Shown: positions 17,424 through 22,101 of the stretch, in pieces
Position numbering within the stretch: the first letter of the stretch is position 1
Layout: every line of letters starts with the position of its first letter
IMG/VR virus record: IMGVR_UViG_3300018049_000167
Coordinates: 1-22,101 of that record
Strand: one strand, 5' to 3'
Source: a virus
DNA length: 22,101 nt
Translations under genes and position numbers: made by a program
The notes under the pieces: model-generated
Database searches by the model: none
What the model saw: the letters and a program-made list of their open reading frames with translations, nothing else
Told to the model about the DNA's origin: nothing

Positions 17424-19077
17424 AAAATTCGAGAACGATTTTAAACTCTTCTTTTGCTACAGTATTTTCCACTAAACCATTCTCGACATTTTCTGACGTT
17501 CTATTCAATGGGAAGAAATTTTCCATAAAATAAACTTTGCCAGATCTTTGAATATATGGCGAGACAACAACATTATCTGCTGCCGGTGTATTTATTTCAA
17601 TTATCTGGCCCGTCTCGTTTCTCAATGATCGAGTTAAGTCGAGTGAAGTATCACCGTTTCCAGTATTAGCGTTATTTTGATAAGGGCCCATATAATGAGC
17701 TAAATAAATTTTATCATTTGTTTCATCAATCTCGTGCACTCGGCCTGAGAAAGTAACGTCTTGTGTTTCTGAACTAATTTGCACGACCGTTGTATTAGCA
17801 GTCACACGATCGGCGTTTGCTGTAGTAATTTCTATACGATTATCAAAAACTTCTGGTGGGGTCAGTGTACTAAACTCTGGATTTTTAACAATGCCAACAG
17901 AAGCATAAGTGTTTTCATTTGGAATTACATTGTTGTCATCGGTAGTAATATAAGCGTAAAGACTATAATGTCTACATCTAAATTCGTTAATTAAATTATA
18001 GCCATGATCACTATCAGGCGTAAGAACTGCTCGTATCGAAGCTCTTACGTCTGTTGTTTCTTGGCTGCTTGGATCAAAATCATAAGCTGGATCGACAACC
18101 TGAGCAGTGACATTATTATATCCATCACCGGGATTTAATACAATAATTGTAGAAATTCTTCCATCGACTACAGTAGGAATTGCAACTGCACCAGAGCCAT
18201 CGCCTTCGATTTTGATTGTAGGGAAAATACTAAACGATGCGTTTTGTTTTACTACTGACGATCCGCCTCCCTGTGTAACAGGATCAATATTCAATCGTAT
18301 GTCAGCTAGACCCGTTTGATCATCATAATTATATGCTGTAATTTGATAGAGGAACGTTGAGCTATCTGGATTCGTAAAATAAATTGATTGTCCTACGTAA
18401 TAATCTTCGATAGGATTAAACGTACCATCTGGGAAAACTTCGACGACACTATTAACGATATCTGTATCTGTTACTCGACCAGTTTCTTCTATGTAACCAA
18501 AATTATCTTCGTTGTTCTGAACAATAATATCAGATATTCCTCCACCAGTATTGGCAGAAGGATTAGTATCAAAGTCACCTACGATAGGAACAAAACCCTG
18601 TGAGTTATATGCATCAAATTCTAATTCACTGATAACATACATGTACTTCCAAATATAGCCATCTGCTGTTCTATAAATTTGATCGACAGATGACTCGTTA
18701 AATGCGGGAGGACTTGTTACTCCAGCACCATAGTTATTAAACAGACACTTATAGACTCGGTAATCTCCAGTGTCATTGTCGTTTGGTCCAACAACGCAAT
18801 AGAACCTTTGGCCTTCTAATTCTTCTGAGTCGTCATACTGTACAAACACATCATCTCTTTGCCAAGGATAGTACTTGATCATGAAATGTGTGTCTCGTGT
18901 TTTAATCTTTTTACCAAAAATTACTTTTTCTAAAAATTCTGTTTTAGAGACCTCAGTGTCGGCAGGTATAATTTCATTAATTGAAGACGCAAAAATGTAA
19001 TAGTCGTTATTCTCGACGTCGTTTGCAAACCGGCGTGTTGCGTCTGCTTTAAATTCTGTGGTTAAAATTTCTGGCAT
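17422..19077 (-). CDS. 8: Baseplate wedge protein gp8 homologue
   Basis: A 551-residue protein. It shares with T4 gp8 an N-terminal segment around FKADATRRFANDV, the element VYKCLFNN (residues about 108-115; T4 has VYRCL at the equivalent place) and TADGYIWKYMYVIS (137-150; T4 has GDGYVWEYLF), followed by a VPI segment. In T4, gp8 is a dimeric part of the hexagonal baseplate wedge, bound to gp10, gp7 and gp6. T4 gp8 is 334 residues long, so this homologue carries about 200 extra residues, mainly beyond residue 170 in acidic beta-rich sequence. The start follows a 39-base gap that holds a late-promoter-like box and a weak AGG ribosome site. The next gene follows after 15 bases. Confidence 0.85.
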   Translation of the reverse strand: MPEILTTEFKADATRRFANDVENNDYYIFASSINEIIPADTEVSKTEFLEKVIFGKKIKTRDTHFMIKYYPWQRDDVFVQYDDSEELEGQRFYCVVGPNDNDTGDYRVYKCLFNNYGAGVTSPPAFNESSVDQIYRTADGYIWKYMYVISELEFDAYNSQGFVPIVGDFDTNPSANTGGGISDIIVQNNEDNFGYIEETGRVTDTDIVNSVVEVFPDGTFNPIEDYYVGQSIYFTNPDSSTFLYQITAYNYDDQTGLADIRLNIDPVTQGGGSSVVKQNASFSIFPTIKIEGDGSGAVAIPTVVDGRISTIIVLNPGDGYNNVTAQVVDPAYDFDPSSQETTDVRASIRAVLTPDSDHGYNLINEFRCRHYSLYAYITTDDNNVIPNENTYASVGIVKNPEFSTLTPPEVFDNRIEITTANADRVTANTTVVQISSETQDVTFSGRVHEIDETNDKIYLAHYMGPYQNNANTGNGDTSLDLTRSLRNETGQIIEINTPAADNVVVSPYIQRSGKVYFMENFFPLNRTSENVENGLVENTVAKEEFKIVLEF

Positions 19078-19105
19078 GTTTATCTCAACCTAAAACGATA
19101 TTAAT

Positions 19106-19113
19106 TATTTATT
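19106..19113 (-). promoter_or_regulatory. Late promoter-like box AATAAATA, upstream of gp8 gene
   Basis: AATAAATA begins 3 bases after the stop codon of the subtilisin-like gene and ends 28 bases before the gp8 ATG. This 39-base gap is the only real spacer in the right half of the window, which favours a regulatory role for the box. Confidence 0.5.
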
Positions 19114-19116
19114 AAA

Positions 19117-21510
19117 TTAGCCCGTAAGCTTTTTTCGATATCTTGGATATAGCACTCCGGTGTCTGCTTCTTTGGGCTTTCCAACCGGTCCACGAACAGT
19201 CGTAATATATTTACCATTATTACCTCTGTCGATTGCCCAAGGTAATCCTATATGTAAGTTAGTCGATCCTTGTAATTGAAGAGTTACGTAATCATCATTG
19301 CCCGTTGTTCCGGCCGGATGACTAAAGATACCGGTTTCATTGGTCGATGTCTTTGCTGAATAAAAACCGTCCGGACTTGTATAGCCACCTTTAATTACGT
19401 GGTTTGATACAAAGCCTAAGCTTGCCGTAGGCGCATTACTCCAATCATAGCCGGGATCGTCTTTCATTCTTGGTCGCGCGTAATTTCTCATTCTTGTTTT
19501 TAATTGCGCTATCGTTGGATAAGTGCCTGTTCGAATAAAGAAATCTTCGACAAAGCAAGCACCTACACCGCAAGCTACTGGTGCTGCATTACTCGTGCCT
19601 GAGAAGTATGAATAGTATTCTCCAGAACCATTGTTCATATAACCACCGCCGAAGTATCCATTAAAATCCGGCGCGCCTGCATAATACATTGCGCCTGGAG
19701 CCCATAAATCAATTCCCGGACCTCTACAACTATAAGAATCTGGATATGGATATTTCGTACTAGGTTGTGCAGCTCCAATCGTAATTCCATTTGTTTGACC
19801 TTGGTCATAAGTTCGAAGAGGATAATGAGTTAAAGGACTACTTAACGATGGACCACCACCGAGAGATGAACTGCTTCCTGACCAATTAACTTGTGTATAA
19901 CGACTTCCAGCTTCTTGAACAATATAGTTGTCCCATTCTGGTAAATCTTGGTGACCAAAATTAATCGCTGAATTCCCGGCACTACGGAACCAGTAAAAGC
20001 CATCATAATTAGTAAACGTGTTAATTATGTTATCAAGTGCAGTAAAGCGTGAATTTGTATCTCGTGTCATAACAAACCACTTAACCTGATTATCATTCTG
20101 ATCTTGAGCTGTTCGAAGATTAAAGCCAGCCTCACTGAAAGCAGAAAGGTCATTACCCCATCCACCGCCGGGACGATTAGTAGTGACAAGTGTTCCGTCA
20201 CTCGTGTAACGACCTATTTGCGTAACATTATCAACTGGAACTAATCTATCAAAGTAATACCATGCGTATCCCCATGCAGCCATTGTCACTGTTGCATTTC
20301 TTTTGCCTGTTTCTGGATTGACTGGCTTTGAATTATGCCAGTTCAACACTGCGTTAATCATACCTTCTGGTGTTACGCCACTACCAAAATAAGCTATTCT
20401 AACTTCTGATCCTCTAGCGTATCCAGTAAATAAACCTGCAGAACTTGACGCAACGCCAGCTGAATGATATCCAAATAATTCACTGTTGCTCAGCTGATTA
20501 TTTTCTGGCGTATTCATACTACTGTCGTAATTTGACCAATTCATTTTTACTAGGCGACTACCACTCGGCTTGACAAATTGTATAGTACCAGTCATTGCTG
20601 GATGATTGACACAAGTGTATGTAGCGCTATTCAAACCTCCCTCTTCAAACCAATCTGCATAGAGAGTGATTGTACTCGCTGTTCCGTTACCAGCCACACC
20701 TTCTCGGTAAGGAGGATTGCCGCTACCAGGAATACCGTATGGAGCTTGTGTTGTAACCTTTATTGGGTGAAAAGAACCGGCGTTATTTGTTATAATAAGC
20801 TTATCACCGTAATTCAGCTGTATAGTCGGATTAGATGCATTAGTAAGAGTACCACCTCTATGCGTACCATTCACAATATACGCAGACGTTCCATTCGCAG
20901 TAAAAGTCAAATTATACGTCTGAGGATCAAACACCGTCCAATTTTCGTGATTTTCAAAATCAGTATTATAACTTGTTTGAACATCGCTATTAGATTCGAG
21001 ACACACAACATCAACGTATCGACCAATTAATTTGTGCCTATGTGTTGTGTTAAAATCTACGGCTTCTCCATCCCAATTAAAGTGGCCGATAGGATAACTA
21101 GGGTCTGCACCTCCCGAGGCTTGCAGTCGTTGATCTGGCTGTGCGCCTGTAATATACACATGACTTAATGGACTATGAGTGGAGCCATGCGAGGCATTAT
21201 CAGTTATAGCCGAGGAAGAATTAACGTATGCACCACCGTCGAGGTTAATACTTGCTCTAAAACTGGCGTATTTTTGAAATTCAGTAACATTGTACGAAAA
21301 GGGTATTGGATCCTCTGATTTTTCTACAGAAACAACGTTAGTGCTTTCTTGTAACGTCGTTGCCTCTTCTTCTGTAAGGTTGAGTATAACCCAATTGTCG
21401 AAGTTATTGAGGTTAGTATTAAGATCCAGATTAGCCGCGTCGCCCGTTTCGAGGAACGCCGCTTCGTCTGTGCCTGGTACAAGTTCAACTCTGTAGGGTG
21501 ATTTATCCAT
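19117..21510 (-). CDS. Subtilisin-fold (S8-like) virion protein with inserted cupredoxin-like domain; probable pseudoprotease
   Basis: A 797-residue protein. Residues about 38-70 (NWVILNLTEEEATTLQES, then VVSVEKSEDP) resemble an I9-type subtilase propeptide. The S8 fold is marked by VDVVCLES at 166-173, FGYHSAG at 346-352, SAGN at 510-513 (oxyanion Asn513), ITIGAA at 576-581, LWAPG at 602-606 and SGTSNAAP at 637-644 (Ser640). Aligned with subtilisin, the catalytic Asp is Glu172 and the catalytic His is Phe346, while Ser640 and Asn513 remain, so proteolysis is doubtful. Between the Asp and His regions lies an insert of about 120 residues with a cupredoxin pattern: His248, Cys300, His303, Met306. 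No signal peptide is seen. The start is 1 base after the stop of the upstream gene, with no strong ribosome site. Location before gp8 suggests a virion or assembly protein; activity, if any, is unknown. Confidence 0.85.
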   Translation of the reverse strand: MDKSPYRVELVPGTDEAAFLETGDAANLDLNTNLNNFDNWVILNLTEEEATTLQESTNVVSVEKSEDPIPFSYNVTEFQKYASFRASINLDGGAYVNSSSAITDNASHGSTHSPLSHVYITGAQPDQRLQASGGADPSYPIGHFNWDGEAVDFNTTHRHKLIGRYVDVVCLESNSDVQTSYNTDFENHENWTVFDPQTYNLTFTANGTSAYIVNGTHRGGTLTNASNPTIQLNYGDKLIITNNAGSFHPIKVTTQAPYGIPGSGNPPYREGVAGNGTASTITLYADWFEEGGLNSATYTCVNHPAMTGTIQFVKPSGSRLVKMNWSNYDSSMNTPENNQLSNSELFGYHSAGVASSSAGLFTGYARGSEVRIAYFGSGVTPEGMINAVLNWHNSKPVNPETGKRNATVTMAAWGYAWYYFDRLVPVDNVTQIGRYTSDGTLVTTNRPGGGWGNDLSAFSEAGFNLRTAQDQNDNQVKWFVMTRDTNSRFTALDNIINTFTNYDGFYWFRSAGNSAINFGHQDLPEWDNYIVQEAGSRYTQVNWSGSSSSLGGGPSLSSPLTHYPLRTYDQGQTNGITIGAAQPSTKYPYPDSYSCRGPGIDLWAPGAMYYAGAPDFNGYFGGGYMNNGSGEYYSYFSGTSNAAPVACGVGACFVEDFFIRTGTYPTIAQLKTRMRNYARPRMKDDPGYDWSNAPTASLGFVSNHVIKGGYTSPDGFYSAKTSTNETGIFSHPAGTTGNDDYVTLQLQGSTNLHIGLPWAIDRGNNGKYITTVRGPVGKPKEADTGVLYPRYRKKLTG
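20569..20928 (-). other. Cupredoxin-like domain inserted in the subtilisin-fold protein
   Basis: The segment encodes residues about 195-314. NPTIQLNYGDKLIITNNAG and FHPIKV are followed by a glycine-rich loop and then SATYTCVNHPAMTGTIQFV. The ligand pattern is His248, then Cys300-x2-His303-x2-Met306. The short C-x2-H-x2-M loop has the same spacing as the CTPHPFM loop of amicyanin. Copper binding is therefore plausible but unproven; the same fold can occur without metal. Confidence 0.75.
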
Positions 21511-21511
21511 T

Positions 21512-22101
21512 TTACGACTCTAATACTAATGCGGTAATAGTAACATCGATACTAGTAGTTCCGCCGCTGAGATTTTTTACTCTTACTGGAACAGTTGTCT
21601 GGCCATCTGTCCAACCAATTACGCCAGGGGCAATTTTAAATACTGTTGATCCAGAAGAAATCATTTCAGCAACTACACCATCACCATCAGAGGGGTCATC
21701 ACCTTGTGCTCTATTCTGGTCTGCAGTTCTTGCTGCGTCATCGGTATAAATTCTTATCCAGGCCGCGTTGTTTGTTTGAACTTTAAGCAAAGCATAAGAT
21801 TCTCCCAAAGCATTAAAGTCGATATTAGCCTGAGCGTTATCTGCAAGTGAAGAAGCTGTTCTAACTTGTGTAGCTCTCGTTGCAGCACCGCCACCACCAC
21901 CGCTATTATTAACCCAGGCATAATCTGTACCGGTCCACGATAGAACCTGATCATTCGATGCGCTTGATGTATTAAGATGAGTATCTACATCCCCGTCTCC
22001 GTAATTACCACCACTCGATAATGCTGTCCATTGATAATCTGAGCCACTCCATTGCAATACTTGATTTGTTTGCGCTGAGCTCGTATTAAGGTGGGTATCA
22101 A
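21512..22101 (-). CDS. Fibre-type structural protein, C-terminal part (5' end outside window)
   Basis: About 196 residues are visible and the frame stays open to the window edge, so the N-terminus is missing. Two copies of a repeat, DTHLNTSSAxxxQVLxWxGxDYxW, sit 38 residues apart, followed by a polyglycine hinge (NNSGGGGG). The C-terminal domain (VRTASSLADNAQANIDF, then SYALLKVQTNNAAWIRIYTD, then APGVIGW) is of a kind I recall at the ends of structural proteins in marine T4-like phages; its function is not known to me. QVLxWxGxDYxW is a common short motif of phage fibres. The gene ends 1 base before the subtilisin-like gene. The in-frame TTG at 22057 is not taken as a start because the repeat continues upstream of it. 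A fibre or baseplate-decoration role is inferred. Confidence 0.85.
   Translation of the reverse strand, partial: DTHLNTSSAQTNQVLQWSGSDYQWTALSSGGNYGDGDVDTHLNTSSASNDQVLSWTGTDYAWVNNSGGGGGAATRATQVRTASSLADNAQANIDFNALGESYALLKVQTNNAAWIRIYTDDAARTADQNRAQGDDPSDGDGVVAEMISSGSTVFKIAPGVIGWTDGQTTVPVRVKNLSGGTTSIDVTITALVLES
21911..22099 (-). repeat. Two tandem 38-residue repeats in the partial fibre gene
   Basis: Copies start with DTHLNTSSA at 22099 and 21985, which are 114 bases apart, and end in SGSDYQW and TGTDYAW. The first copy touches the window edge, so more copies may lie outside. Confidence 0.85.

Noticed and set aside
22055-22057. In-frame TTG as start of the rightmost gene
   Set aside because: The frame stays open to the window edge and the protein repeat begins before this codon, so it is internal.

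Overview
The window is a block of virion structural genes from a contractile-tailed, T4-like marine phage, most likely a cyanomyovirus or a close relative. Eight genes lie on the minus strand and none is convincing on the plus strand. The assignment rests on a homologue of T4 baseplate wedge protein gp8, a DUF4815 virion protein, several fibre or adhesin proteins of the kinds I know from marine T4-like phages, and NATAAATA boxes matching the late promoter described for marine T4-like cyanophages. The host cannot be read from the sequence.

In transcription order (right to left) the layout is: (1) the C-terminal part of a fibre-type protein with tandem repeats, cut by the window edge (21512-22101); (2) a subtilisin-fold protein with a cupredoxin-like domain inserted in it and a degenerate catalytic triad (19117-21510); (3) a baseplate wedge gp8 homologue (17422-19077); (4) a 1,861-residue DUF4815 structural protein (11821-17406); (5) a 60-residue, probably coiled-coil protein (11623-11805); (6) a tail fibre ending in a Peptidase_S74 self-cleaving chaperone (10454-11620); (7) a fibre made of an almost perfect pentapeptide-period beta-helix (9353-10378); (8) a giant modular protein of more than 3,100 residues that runs off the left edge (1-9372). 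Spacing is near zero almost everywhere. Only two gaps exceed 30 bases (19078-19116 and 10379-10453), and both hold late-promoter-like boxes.

As a working picture, gp8 and the DUF4815 protein belong to the baseplate or its periphery. The S74 protein, the beta-helix protein and the giant protein are candidate host-contact fibres attached to it. The subtilisin-like protein sits directly upstream of gp8 and is probably a virion component. Its apparent loss of the catalytic Asp and His, together with a complete amicyanin-like copper-ligand pattern (His, Cys-x2-His-x2-Met), is the most unusual feature here. The second main point is the module grammar of the giant protein: eleven KCxRD modules of two subtypes, interleaved with seven TATYxP/HTF modules, with signs of block duplication.

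There is no gene-free stretch over 300 bases. I saw no tRNA, CRISPR array, insertion sequence or clear terminator.
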